Numbered from the stretch's first letter, positions 1 through 10,043 are shown. The stretch is DNA of 34,469 nucleotides from Larix sibirica (GCA_004151065.3 NWUY0300015934.1:61057-95525); one strand, 5' to 3'. Numbers and translations: made by a program. Notes: generated from the sequence alone by a model not told the origin.

Positions 1-955
1 TAGTAACTAGTTCAAGGAAGAAAATTAATATAGCAAGATTAGAGCAAACTCTCATAAGCTCCATAGCAAAACAGGGCATTGGTCTATCATTAAAACTCTA
101 TGGACAAAAGCGGTTTTCCATCTTTGTGAGTCTATGAGCGTTGAGGATGAAATCACTTTCTTTTAGAGTGCACTGATTACACCCATATTAGATATGATTT
201 TCATAGTATTTGCTATAATACAAACCTTTCTAACCTCCTTACTTGCCAAAACTATACTGAGTTGGGAAAGCTTCTTGTCAAGCTTTTTGAGCATAGAAAT
301 AAAATTTTTAAGAAAACCAAATAATACCCTTCTTAAGGTCCGATAGACCAAAGTTGGTCTCAGTGGACGTTGTCGTCATCATCATCATCATCATCATCAT
401 CAATCAATGTTATATATTTATTCTCTTATGTCTTTATATGTAGAGACCTAAAATTGTTGTCGGCCATTAGGTTGTTCTAGTTTTGAAATTTGCTTTGAAA
501 ATCTTGGCATCTAAGTCGAGGATTCCTAGAATACTATAATCCATGTTGTGGAATTGTTATGTTATGTCTTTATATGTGGAGAAGCAGAGATTAAAATTGT
601 TTTTTGCCATTGGGTTGTTATGTTTTTTAAATTAGTTTTGATGAGTCGAGTATCTGCAACCCAGGGTTAAATTAATTCATCTCCCAAGCTTGTTAGCAAG
701 TGAAATAACTTATATAAAGAATTAAGTTTACATTATTCTCTCCCTCCTTCCCTATAAATTCAAAATCCAGGAAGACCTGCAACTTTGAGTTCTCTCGCCA
801 GCCAAGGACTCACTGACTCACTGGAAGACATATCTTTATGGCTAATTACATAGTAAATATGTAGAACTCTCAATTAAAAAAACAACATTTCCATCATCGA
901 TCCACAAGGAAAAATGATATATAATTTGCAAACAACGATATATAGTTTATAAATA
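1..955. other. AT-rich intergenic DNA, no gene seen
   Basis: No reading frame here resembles a known protein. The only structure I see is a short TCA microsatellite near 374-402. Short open frames, such as a 62-residue one on the minus strand at 163-351, have low-complexity composition and no recognisable motif. Confidence 0.6.
374..402. repeat. (TCA)n microsatellite
   Basis: About nine uninterrupted TCA units can be read directly, with slightly degenerate flanks (GTCG on the left, ATCAATCA on the right). It is an ordinary trinucleotide repeat that may vary in length between individuals. Confidence 0.95.
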
Positions 956-957
956 AA

Positions 958-1285
958 TTATACTTTTTGACTTTAAGTGGCATACACTGTGCAGGGGCGA
1001 TTACATAGCACCAAATCTGAATTCTACATATATTACCCAATTTTTCTATGTTATGTGCCACCACAAAAGTAAGCAGGGAATGAACTCCTGGCCCAAGTGA
1101 GTGCCCTGTAAAAGTCAAGGTATATGAAGGGTTGTTCTCAATCAAATCTTTTAATCTTGGATTCAACATTATCAACAAATTAGCTGACTTGAGAAGCCTT
1201 TTATGCACATAGCGTCCATTAAATATCTGCTACCCATGCTTATTGTCCAGCAAGACAGACACATCAACTCCATCAGGAAAAAAGG
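958..1285 (-). pseudogene. Class 3 lipase fragment (alpha/beta hydrolase), broken
   Basis: The minus strand encodes a piece of a plant class 3 lipase (triacylglycerol lipase-like alpha/beta hydrolase). I place it in the subfamily annotated in Arabidopsis as calmodulin-binding heat-shock-protein-like lipases. The order of landmarks is right for that family: DVSVLLDNKHG, GRYVHKRLLKSA, NPSYTLTFTGHSLG with the nucleophile elbow GHSLG near 1091-1106, then HNIEKLGN and CYVIAPAQCMPLKVKKY. The nucleophilic Ser is kept. The residue after the elbow is Pro where the family usually has Ala, Ser or Gly. A TAG stop lies in frame at 1230-1232, between the LLDNKHG and GRYVHK blocks. Similarity ends around 958, probably at an old exon end, and no further exons were found on either side. 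The Asp and His of the catalytic triad are absent. This is a non-functional gene fragment. Family assignment is from remembered motifs, not a search. Confidence 0.78.
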
Positions 1286-2039
1286 TAAATTTACTACATG
1301 CTACGTATATGCATAGTCATTGAACGTAGTCATTTATATGCATATTCATTAATTGGAAATTAGATCCCACTGCACAATGCATGAAGGCGAGGGAGGTTGA
1401 TGATACCAAAGCATCGTGGCAGCCACTTGAATTACTCAGTGGGAATGGAACCCGATATGTGGTCTGGAAGGCTTGCGGCCAGAAATTGAAGGGGAAAGAG
1501 CATGAGCGAGCGACTCTGGACGGAGATAGAAGCTTGGATCAGAGTTTACCGTTGGCGTTAATGCCCCTATGATTAGATTAGGTTTTGTTGGTTAAGTTAA
1601 AGGTATATATTTTAGCAATGGTGTGGCATACATCATAGTATGTAATCTTTAAAAACCATAAATATGGCATTAAGATTTGAGTACAAATCAATTTTGATTT
1701 GAATGTTTTAAAAAGGTTTTAATTTAAATTATTTGATTACATTGTTTTATTGAATTGAATGTGTCTTATTAACTTTTTATTCACTTCTATATTTTATTTT
1801 ATTTGTATAATAACTTATTTTGTAGTTGGTGAATATCTTACAAGTTAAGTATTATAAATAAATTATATGTTACTTTTTGTGTCTTTTTTCTAGTTAAACT
1901 CTGTATGAACTATCTGATATCCATACATCACGAAATAATACGGTTATCTATATTAACATTTATCCTAATATTTCAACAACATACATAAAAACATAGAAAC
2001 AATATGATTCAACACCATATTCAATTATGCTATTAGATG
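1286..2039. other. Intergenic DNA with a locally GC-richer patch
   Basis: Positions 1381-1572 are visibly richer in G and C than the surroundings and hold a 63-residue open frame on the plus strand. Neither strand gives a motif I recognise. It may be more of the neighbouring lipase fragment or unrelated gene debris. The rest (1573-2039) is AT-rich with no coding signal. Confidence 0.45.
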
Positions 2040-2322
2040 TTAATGAAAGACCCTTGTCAAATACTTTAAATCCTCTTAAAAACCTTTAAAATCCACTCAT
2101 TCCCAACAAATACATAATGAGACTCATTATAAAGTTGAATGATAATGTATTAAGTATTAAGAAATTCCATTATATAGCTATAAACTCTCAACTGTTTATA
2201 TGCGGGGATATTTTGACAAATATAAAGGGGTACCAAAAATAAAATAAAATATATAATTTGTTTACTTAATGCTATATGCATGAAATCTTGGGAGGACCAC
2301 ATCGTTGTAGGTAGGATATTGA
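2040..2322 (+). repeat. Diverged direct repeat, left copy
   Basis: This stretch aligns collinearly with 3394-3690. Shared blocks include the sequence ACTTTAAATCCTC near the start, AAATATAAAGGGGTA in the middle, and GGGAGGACCACAT followed by GTAGGTAGGATA near the end. Divergence is substantial with several indels. The two copies bracket two tandem arrays, which could mean old terminal repeats of a non-coding element or a simple segmental duplication. Confidence 0.75.
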
Positions 2323-2396
2323 GGTTAGAGATTAGCAAATTGTTAATTGTGGCATTATAAGAAAATGGGTAAAGTAAAAAATGCTCAAAAAGAGTT

Positions 2397-2830
2397 AAAG
2401 AGTTAAATATATAGTTTGAAATTTAAAATAAGTTTTTTATAATAGTTTGAATATTATGGTTATAAATGAATATATTGTTAATGATGATATGGTAATAAAT
2501 TTTAAATGAAGAAGTGATACTTGCAAAATTGTAAAAGAGTTAAATTTACAAGTTGAATACAATGTAAGTCTAATTATAATAGTATGAATATTGAGAATAC
2601 AAATGAATAGATTGTTAATAATAGCATGGTAATAAATTTTAAGTGAAGGAATGACATTTTTAAAGTTGTAAAAGAGTTAAATTTACAAGTTGAATTCCAA
2701 ATTAAGTATGTACATAATAGTATGAATATTGAGAATACAAATGAATAGATTGTTAATGATAGCATGGTAATAAACTTAAGTGGAGGAGTGGCACTTGCAA
2801 AGTTGTAAAAGAGTCAAATTTGCACCACAT
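2397..2830 (+). repeat. Tandem repeat, 137-bp unit, three copies plus a partial
   Basis: Units start with AAAGAGTTAAAT or AAAGAGTCAAAT near 2397, 2533, 2670 and 2807, giving spacings of about 136, 137 and 137 bp. Each unit continues with a CAAGTTGAAT-like block, ATAATAGTATGAATATT, AATGAATAGATTGTTAAT and a GTAATAAATTTTAA-like block. Units 2 and 3 are much closer to each other than to unit 1, so the last duplication is the youngest. There is no coding potential. Confidence 0.88.
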
Positions 2831-2952
2831 ATAAAAGAAGAAAAAATAATTTGAATAGAGTTCCATAATCCTATATATAACATCTTATGAAAAATGTTAT
2901 TTCCATTTTTATTCTATAATTAATTCAAAAGTATCATGGTGAAAGAAAAAAA

Positions 2953-3385
2953 TTGACTCTCTTAGAGAATTATCTAAGTACAAACTCTATTGTAAATGGA
3001 AGTACTTATGTTCCAAAATCAATTCAGAAGTATCTTGCTCAAATATTATTTTTACTTAGCTAGAGAATGACTCAAGTACAAATTCTATTGTGAATGAAAG
3101 TGCTTATGTTTCAAAATTTGTTGAGAAATGCCCTTGTCTAAAGAAAAAAAAAGTTGACTCTATTAAAAAATGATACAAGTATGAACACATTTGTAAATAG
3201 ATTTGTGGTAGGCCTTCTAGATTCTATTTGCATTTCATAATCACCCCAAAAGTTCCCCATTGAAAGCAAAATTTTGACTTGGCCAAAAAATGATGCAAAT
3301 ATAAACATTGTTGTAAATAGAAATGTGGTAGGTTTTGTATATTCTATTTGCATTTCTAAATCAACCCAACATTCAATTTTTCCTC
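2953..3385 (+). repeat. Second tandem array, about 99-120-bp units, four copies
   Basis: Units begin near 2953, 3052, 3154 and 3274. Recurring blocks are TTGACTCT or TTTTGACTT at unit starts, an AAAATGATRCAAGTA-like core, and a TTGTAAATRGAA-like core. The last two units also share GTGGTAGG and ATTCTATTTGCATTTC. The first two resemble each other more than they resemble the last two. An 89-residue minus-strand frame over units 3 and 4 simply follows the repeat and is not a gene. Confidence 0.8.
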
Positions 3386-3393
3386 TTCGGTGA

Positions 3394-3690
3394 TAATCAA
3401 AGACCATTGTTGAACACTTTAAATCCTCCTAAAAGCCTTTAGAATCTTGGGCACGATACAAGCAAAATATATAATCAAACTCAACATAAAATAGAATGAT
3501 GATGTGATAAGTATTAATGAATGCTACTCAGTGACCATGATAGGATACTCATCTATATATATGTGGAGATATTTTTTATAAAATATAAAGGGGTATCAAA
3601 CAAGCAAATTAAATATAGCATTTGCATAAGCTATATGTTATGTGCATGAAATATTGGGAGGACCACATGATAGTAGGTAGGATAACTTGA
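3394..3690 (+). repeat. Diverged direct repeat, right copy
   Basis: Partner of 2040-2322 in the same orientation, about 1.35 kb downstream. It keeps ACTTTAAATCCTC, ATATAAAGGGGTATCAAA, TGCATGAAATATTGGGAGG and GTAGGTAGGATA in the same order. Confidence 0.75.
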
Positions 3691-4750
3691 TAACTGAGGG
3701 CATTTGATAACTTGTCTTTTTTATCCTAACGATATATTACTCAAATTTCTTATAAGATGTGATTACTCAATTTTGAAAGGATTGAATGAAATTTAAATTT
3801 GTCTTTCTTAAGAATGTTGTTGTGTGTATTTAAAATTAAATTTAGTGTTGTGTTAGAATGAACGAGGATCATCATGCCACAAGGAAAGCAATTTATAGAT
3901 CATATATAACTTCATAGTCTTGTGTTTTGAAGAGTAGAAACAAATTCATATAGGGTATCACATGACAATAAAATGATGTGAGGTTCTAAATGATGAAATC
4001 AATGGGACAACTAGAATTGCACATGAAAATTTAGCATAGGAAACAAATAGATCTCATCCCTTTCCAATAATATCTCCAACATTTTCACCAACATTTCTGA
4101 CAATGATTATTGGGTTGCATATTAACATCTTCAAGAATGTTCCTCTCATACTTGCTAACAAGATATGAACCCACATATGTTGCTTGGTGTAAATACAATC
4201 ACATAAATCCTGATATTTGATATGCATGTTGGAAATAATATGGAGAGATTTACTTCTGGTGTAGGCTATTCATTGTCATCTTAGTGACAGGGTGACTCTA
4301 ATATGGAAAAGAAACGGGATTAGACAGATATAAGATTTGGAAAATTTTGGATTCATTGAAAACTTGAAGAAAAGTGGATCTTAGTCATGTGTTGATTCAG
4401 AAGGTGCAATCACATAGAGGTTTGGTAACGAAGTTCCCTTGAGAGATGAAATCAAGTTACAAGTTTACAACTTCTTAAGTAGCTATGACATATACTTAAT
4501 TCTTGAACTGTTGAAGTTTACAACTTTAATATAGAAACTTTGAGAGTATACTGCAACTATGAATTTGTTCATAGCCTCACAAAGACTATATTGTATAATA
4601 AAAAGAAAAAAGAGTAGTAATTTCAATATTTAACAATCAACATTTATTACAACATTTTGATGTCCATTCTAAACTATAACATTGCATGCCTTTCAAATAT
4701 GTTCCCCTATGATAAAATTGATTAACATAATGTTGTTTATGGTTCTTGAC
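3691..4750. other. AT-rich DNA, no gene seen
   Basis: No frame on either strand shows a recognisable motif. No tandem structure was noticed. If the CACTA element to the right extends this far, this would be internal element sequence. Confidence 0.5.
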
Positions 4751-4761
4751 TCTAGCAACTG

Positions 4762-5262
4762 CTAAGTAATATATGCACTAGATTTGAAGCCCTCCCATGG
4801 GTGATTTTGTGGTGCAGAAGACGATGCTTCTCCCCTTGTTCTAGAGTCACCTAGCATATAGATATTCATCACAACATCAATATGTTAACAACATTTAATA
4901 CAATAATAAAATGAAATTGAAAGCAAAAGTATAACAACCAATTGAGAATAGTATATGAAAATATAGTATATGACAAACCTTACAAATCACCATTAGGAGT
5001 GTTGTCATCCAACCACACATGTTCCATCAAGGAAAGACCCCTAGGAGAAGCTCATGTGTCTGTAATATAACAATTCAAATCTCATCAAAACCTTATGTCC
5101 ATGTAAAGTAATACACACATGAAAATAATTATTCATCAATTATGAGTGTCATAAAATTTACATGGAATCCACTAGCCTCTCACTAGCCTCCCATTCTCTG
5201 ACCATGTTGAACTAATCCAACCGTGCATGCTCCTACCGAGCAGCTTGTCTCCGCTCACGTCT
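4762..5262 (-). pseudogene. Possible decayed exons, product unknown
   Basis: Three exon-like pieces lie on the minus strand. Piece 1 (5262-5162) is preceded by GAAATAG and followed by GTAAAT. It reads RRERRQAAR, then EHARLD and FNMVREWEASERLVDSM with two TAG codons between. Piece 2 (5059-4984) is preceded by TATATTACAG and followed by GTAAGG. It contains GLSLMEHVWLDDNTPNGD. Piece 3 (4850-4762) is preceded by ATGCTAG and reads GEASSSAPQNHPWEGF before a stop. Acceptor- and donor-like sites fall where expected, but reading phase is not kept cleanly across the pieces and I do not recognise the protein. Being on the strand that reads inward from the CACTA terminus, it could be the remains of an element-encoded gene. 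That is inference. Confidence 0.25.
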
Positions 5263-5394
5263 CTATTTCACATATAACGTGAATCAATGTCATAAATAGA
5301 TATATAAAAACATGAATACTTCATTCAGTTAACATCATATTTAATAACATCAATAATACATTTTTCTCTCAAAACAATAAAGTTTTAAGCACAA

Positions 5395-7510
5395 TGCACC
5401 TAAATAACATAGGTGCACTGCCCCAGTGCTTCTATACACCGCCAACAGTGCATTTATATACAAACTTCACCATCAACGATGCTTTTTATCGACACGCGCC
5501 TCGATACATAGGGGGCCATTGAAAATTTTAACATTTTAAAATGTTCATCACGGTGTGTCCCTTAAACGTGAATGCACCGTCGATGTATTGAGTGTTTTTT
5601 TAATTTCCCGCTTTACCGGTGCTCCATTTATAGATAAACACACCAAGTAACTCGATGCGGATACTGTAATGTGGGGCACTATTTGAAATTAGCTATCATT
5701 TTAAAGAATAATACTAGTGCGTTGTGGACACGTCATCACCCCGTAACTGGGGCAGACAAGTTGCAATGCGGTTATTTTTAATGCACGCATGGTCGATGTA
5801 CTGTACATAGGTTTTAAATTTAAATGGTGCACCCTTTAGAATGAAGCACATCGGGTAACTCGGTGTAGATTCTGTAATGTAGTGCACCGCTAAGATATTT
5901 TCATTGTTTCTAAAAATTCTATTGTTAAGTCGGTGTGTCAAATTACATTACAAACGCACTAGTGCGTTTCAAAATTTTGGTTTTTGAACGCATCATAACC
6001 AGTGCATTGACTTTAACCAAAAGCAGTTTATGTTATTTTAAGGTTGACAGGGAATAAATCCCTGGTGTGCCTACTACACGTCAAATCATGGAATACCAGT
6101 GTGTTGACATGCACTAGGAATATCGTTGAATTATGTTTGTTTACAGTATGTAAATACTACATTATCTAAAGCGGTGCGTTACGTTCACGTTAATGCACTG
6201 GGAATGGTGCACAGTCGTGAATAAAAAGCACCGGTTATTTTATTTTAATTTCTTTTTTTTAATATACACCAGTGCAATAGATGTGCATAGGGGCACTGAA
6301 AGGACGGTGTGTTACGTTGATAGGAACACACCACTAATTAGTTCATTATTTTTAAAATAAAATTAATGTTTCTTCGATGTGCTACAAAAGTACAACGCAC
6401 CGTTTAAGTGGTGCATTAAGTCTGTTCGACTCATCCCGTCGACGGTGCTCCCTGTAAAGTTCTTACAAGGTGTACTGACATTTGGTGCAAGCCGAACGGC
6501 TTGAACAGATTGCGTGAATTTTTAAAAAAATTTGGGAAAAAATAAGAAATAATTGCTCAATTTCAAAATTCAATCCAGTAAAAATTTAAATTATCAAATA
6601 AAAAATAATTTACCTACTGAATTGCATGTTGGGGAGGCATCTTGGCTATGTATGGAGAATTTGAATTTTTGCATACCGATTAAAAAATTCAAACTCGAGT
6701 CAGCAGCCAATAGGAATGAATAATGTCTCTGCATCCAATAAGGAATGAGCATAGGTGGCATGGCATCTAGTGGGTGATGTGCGGCGCTGATGCTAATGGC
6801 TCAGACGCACTATAGAGGGGTAAAAGTGAGTTTGATGGCGCAATAAATTTCTTTTATAAAACCTTGTTCCAGTGCACTCGATAATAATGCATGCACCAGG
6901 GCAATTTAGAACATAACCGCACCGCCTTTAGGTTTTTCAATAAAATTTAACGATTTTTTTTTATTTTTTTTTAATGAAATACATATCGGTGCTTTCGGTT
7001 AACTTACACGCACCGGGGCATGTCTAGTTAGCTAACGCATCGGTGTAGGGTGTAAAATATAACATTTTTTAATAAAATATGTTTTTTTTAATAGCGTAGA
7101 CATCGGTGCGTTCGGTATTTTTACACGCACCGGGTCGTGGTGTGATAGGTAATGCACTGAGTGTAGGGTTTTAAATAAATTTAACTAGGTTTTTAAATAA
7201 AATATATGACAGTGCGTTTGTGTCTACTAAACGCACCAGGGCATTCAATATTAGACAACGCACCGCGTATAGGATTCTAAACAAAATCTTACGAATATTT
7301 TAATAAACTAATATTTTTTTTAATAAAATATAGTATGGGGCGTTTATGTTTGTGGAAACACACCGGTGCGTTTAGGTTTACGTAACGCATAGATTTAGTT
7401 TTTTTTTGCTTTTTTGTGTTTGATGATTTTTTTGAATGCGGTGCAACATGGTATATGTGTTCTCGGTGCGTCTTTATTGGAAACACATCGGTGTGTTCGT
7501 ATTAAAATAA
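5395..7510. repeat. CACTA subterminal motif array (GCACCG/CGGTGC, partly palindromic)
   Basis: GCACCG or CGGTGC cores are readable near 5574, 5617, 5884, 6172, 6228, 6397, 6443, 6919, 6987, 7010, 7104, 7127, 7259, 7362 and 7463. Many one-mismatch forms (GCACTG, GCACCA, CGGTGTG) lie between them. Several are inverted pairs. The 18-bp AAACGCACTAGTGCGTTT at 5952-5969 is a perfect palindrome, and ACACCGGTGCGTTT lies at 7360-7373. From about 6894 the array is also loosely tandem: GCACCAGGGCA, CGCACCGGGGCA, CGCACCGGGTCG and CGCACCAGGGCA fall near 6892, 7009, 7126 and 7231, followed by ACACCGGTGCG near 7360. Spacing is 105-130 bp with AT-rich spacers. Such motifs are expected transposase-binding sites. 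Confidence 0.8.
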
Positions 7511-7628
7511 GCGCACCAGAAAAAACCCTCCGCTAAAACTCTGGTCACTCGCCTCCGTTAGTGACCTCCATTATAAACGGATATTTGGACTCTTTTGACC
7601 AGAGCATCCGCTATAACCTTCGCCATAA

Positions 7629-7646
7629 GGCCTTTTCCTTGTAGTG
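7629..7646 (-). repeat. CACTA terminal inverted repeat
   Basis: Read outward on the plus strand this is GGCCTTTTCCTTGTAGTG, the reverse complement of CACTACAAGGAAAAGGCC. CACTACAAGAAAA-type ends are the hallmark of plant CACTA elements. The next bases, AAT at 7647-7649, would be one copy of the 3-bp target duplication. The partner copy is not in view. Confidence 0.82.
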
Positions 7647-8250
7647 AATGGTTCCCATAAATTGTTGCATAGTTTTAGATTTGCTTGTTCAAGGAAATGC
7701 CACCATTCTGAAATTGAAATGCACAATGAAAAATCTAAATACGAGCATTAAGCAACATAAGGAAAGTAGAGAGCATTCATTTTAATAGATCATTTGAGGC
7801 CTTACACTATTTTCATCTAAAATTCCTGCTCCTCCCGAGGCAAAATTAACACCGCTGAGAATGGTGCTAAGGTTCATCCCTTGTGCATTCAAGGACAAAA
7901 AAGGGGGAGGACTATGTTGCATTTAAAGGCACACTGTAAATAAATTATATTGTTTCAATAGAAAACCACCCTTGAAAAAAATAAAAGAAGCAATCTAATT
8001 TGACAATGGAAAACTCAAGATGAGCAAGGCAGTGCTTTCCTAGAAAATCTGCAGAATTGTGACCATTGTTGAATCTTCCAGTACTTCTAACACCTAGATA
8101 GTCGACTCCATTGTGAGCGAAATTTGCTTTAACAACGGACATTTGTAAATGTTTATTGTTTCCTACATCTACCAGAGAGTCTCCAAAGACAAACAAGGGT
8201 AGCACCAACAATTCTGTTGCATTAATCATCTCATTCAAAAGCTTTTTCAA
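7647..8250 (-). pseudogene. GDSL esterase/lipase pseudogene, cut by CACTA insertion
   Basis: The minus strand holds three exons of a plant GDSL-type esterase/lipase (SGNH hydrolase, usually secreted). Exon 1 (up to 8250, to about 8029) contains LFVFGDSLVDVGNN (block I with catalytic Ser), then VKANFAHNGVDYLG and STGRFNNGHNSADFLGK. Exon 2 (about 7912-7807) follows a TTTACAG acceptor and contains PPPFLSLNAQ and ILSGVNFASGGAGILDEN, the block II region. It ends before GTGTAAGG, a GT-type donor. Exon 3 (7707-7647) follows TTTCAG and contains GGISLNKQI, a TAA stop at 7675-7677, and NYATIYGN. It is then interrupted by the CACTA terminus. No signal peptide is evident before block I. Blocks III and V, with the remaining oxyanion Asn and the catalytic Asp/His, are missing. 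The sequence left of exon 3 is transposon, so the rest of the gene should lie beyond the other transposon end. Confidence 0.88.
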
Positions 8251-9587
8251 CTACAACAGGTGAGTAAAATATGTATTATTTATACAAATATAAAGGGATA
8301 TTTTTTTTCTAATTGCTTCATGCCATGGTACTTCTCTGCAAACTAGAAAGAGGCACCACCAAAGGACCTTGAGAAGGAGGAGCAAAAAGTAATGATGTTT
8401 TGCTAGCTAGTAAGGCTTCGTTTAAAAACTAGACCAGTATTTTTAGGTAGGATCAAGTCCACTCTACCTTTGAACCGGCTTGTGAACCAAAATAGCTATG
8501 TTATCAAACTTTACTCCATGGCTCCTTAGTGGTGATTAATAAATCAATCCATGGAAAGCAATGGGTCAGTGCAAAAGGGATCCATTATTTGCACGAATAA
8601 CTTCGGCGTATGAGTGGTTTCTAGGTAGTGGGGGTTATTTTAAGCCTTGTATCATTTCGTTCATATAAAAAAGTAACAGTGTAATAAAAACCTAATGAAT
8701 ATGATCATAGGTCGCTTTATGAAAATCAAATTTGAGGAAAAGATCCTATTACCTAGAATCCCTAGCCCATTACATGGCCTCATAAGTCATTCTTCAAAAG
8801 ACTTGGAGGAGTTCCTTGATTCTGCTATTAATATAATTACACTAATTCTAGGTACTCAATTGCGAACTTTGCTCACAAACATACAGAGTTACAATTTCTA
8901 TTAACTTTGCTCACAACCCTACAAAGTTGCATTAGAGGTTTTTGAGAGTTTAATAGCATGAATTTCCCATATGCAGAGCATTAAGTGCATTTAGCGACCA
9001 ATTATTTGTATTGGGGGCTTTATATCTTTGCATAATTGTCCAGGAAATGAAGCATCTTGGATGAAGAGGTATCGCTTTAAGTAAAAACATCGAATGGGAT
9101 ATTGGGCAAAGCGACTTGGAACTTACTTTCTTGGCTCTTAGCATGGTTGAGTGTTTTCTCTCATAAATGAAATTGAAGCGGAGAACGCAGTAAGAATATT
9201 TATCCATACAAATTTGAAGATTATTGGATAACTTTGAAGCCTTCTACCTATGTCTTTGTATTTTAATATACTTTACCATATTCTAAAAAGAAATATCAAA
9301 GTCAATGATAGAGAGAGTTTGGGTGGTTGGAGTTACAGACTAAATTAGATGTATATTTTTCATATTATGAACTTGATCTTTCCTGGTTTCTTTTCTTTGT
9401 TGTTATTAGGTAGGGTTAATATTATCAATACATGAACTATTAACTTTGAAATTTATGAACATTTTTCTTTCTTGAAACGGGTTAACTCAACATCTAGATG
9501 AAGAATAACAACAACATAATTGTTCCAGTTGAAGAATAACAACAGCAACATCAACATACGAAAACAACATAAGCCTTAAACCTTTTA

Positions 9588-9720
9588 CTTAATAAGAAGA
9601 AGTTGCTCCAGAAACTGCTCAAATGGTCCCGGAATAATAAGAAGTTGTTCCAAAATAATAAGAAGTTGCTCTAGACCTGCTCCATTAAAATTACATGCTC
9701 CATTAAAATTACAGTAAAAG
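9588..9720 (+). repeat. Short tandem repeats (AATAAGAAGTTGYTCC and TGCTCCATTAAAATTACA)
   Basis: AATAAGAAGTTG with TTCC, CTCC or CTCT after it occurs three times between about 9588 and 9675. It is followed by two copies of TGCTCCATTAAAATTACA about 18 bp apart. Just beyond, GGTGGTGAAAAGCA and GGCGGTGAAAAGCA (around 9786-9820) form another close pair. Confidence 0.75.
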
Positions 9721-10043
9721 TTTCTCAAGAGGTCGCCAACGTTGCTCTAGAGGTATCCCAGGTATATAATATAATGGGTTTCCAAGGTGGTGAAAAGCAT
9801 TTCCAGGGCGGTGAAAAGCAAAGTTTGCAATTACAGTATATATCCCTGAATCATCAACACATGTCAAAAGGCTTAGTTTTATTAGTTATTTTAAACTTTG
9901 GTTATTTTTCATACACATGCATTTGAATGCTTGTTGAACTACAATGGGAATCTTAATATTATTAAATATCGTACAACTTGAAGTATGAGCTCTAATATCA
10001 AGAAGAAATAATATCAGTCTCGAAAACTCTCATTGGACAGTTC

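Larger units (their letters stand above)
5395..7646 (-). mobile_element. CACTA (En/Spm) transposon, one end with long subterminal region
   Basis: The right boundary at 7646 is a CACTA-type terminus, read on the minus strand as CACTACAAGGAAAAGGCC. Inward of it lies about 0.1 kb of unique terminal DNA and then roughly 2.1 kb packed with short GCACCG / CGGTGC motifs in both orientations. That arrangement matches the subterminal repeats which, in En/Spm, are bound by the TnpA protein. The outer flank is a GDSL esterase exon that stops exactly at the terminus, which supports a real insertion boundary. No matching left terminus or second motif array is visible between 1 and 5394. The element is therefore truncated, has lost its other end, or extends beyond the window start. 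No TnpD-type transposase was recognised. Only the part supported by motifs is given here. Confidence 0.78.

Noticed and set aside
1381-1572. 63-residue plus-strand open frame in a GC-richer patch
   Set aside because: No motif, no neighbouring exons, and the opposite strand is about as open. Composition alone does not make it a gene.
3138-3407. 89-residue minus-strand open frame with hydrophobic, repeated segments
   Set aside because: Its internal repetition follows the DNA tandem units at 3154 and 3274. It is a by-product of the repeat array.
2040-3690. LTR retrotransposon with 0.29-kb LTRs
   Set aside because: No primer-binding site, polypurine tract, gag/pol remnant or target duplication was found. 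Kept only as a direct-repeat observation.
5714-5941. 75-residue minus-strand open frame in the subterminal array
   Set aside because: It lies wholly inside the repeat array, and its sequence reflects the GCACCG motifs. No protein motif is visible.
5395-7510. CRISPR-like or satellite array
   Set aside because: Motifs are short, in both orientations, irregularly spaced, with no uniform spacers, and lie next to a CACTA terminus in a plant-type sequence.
8695-8904. 69-residue plus-strand open frame
   Set aside because: It looks protein-like in places (SKDLEEFLDSAINI) but has no known family match I can name and no supporting exons or regulatory signals.
8950-9207. 85-residue minus-strand open frame
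   Set aside because: No recognisable domain. Length is within what chance allows in this amount of sequence.
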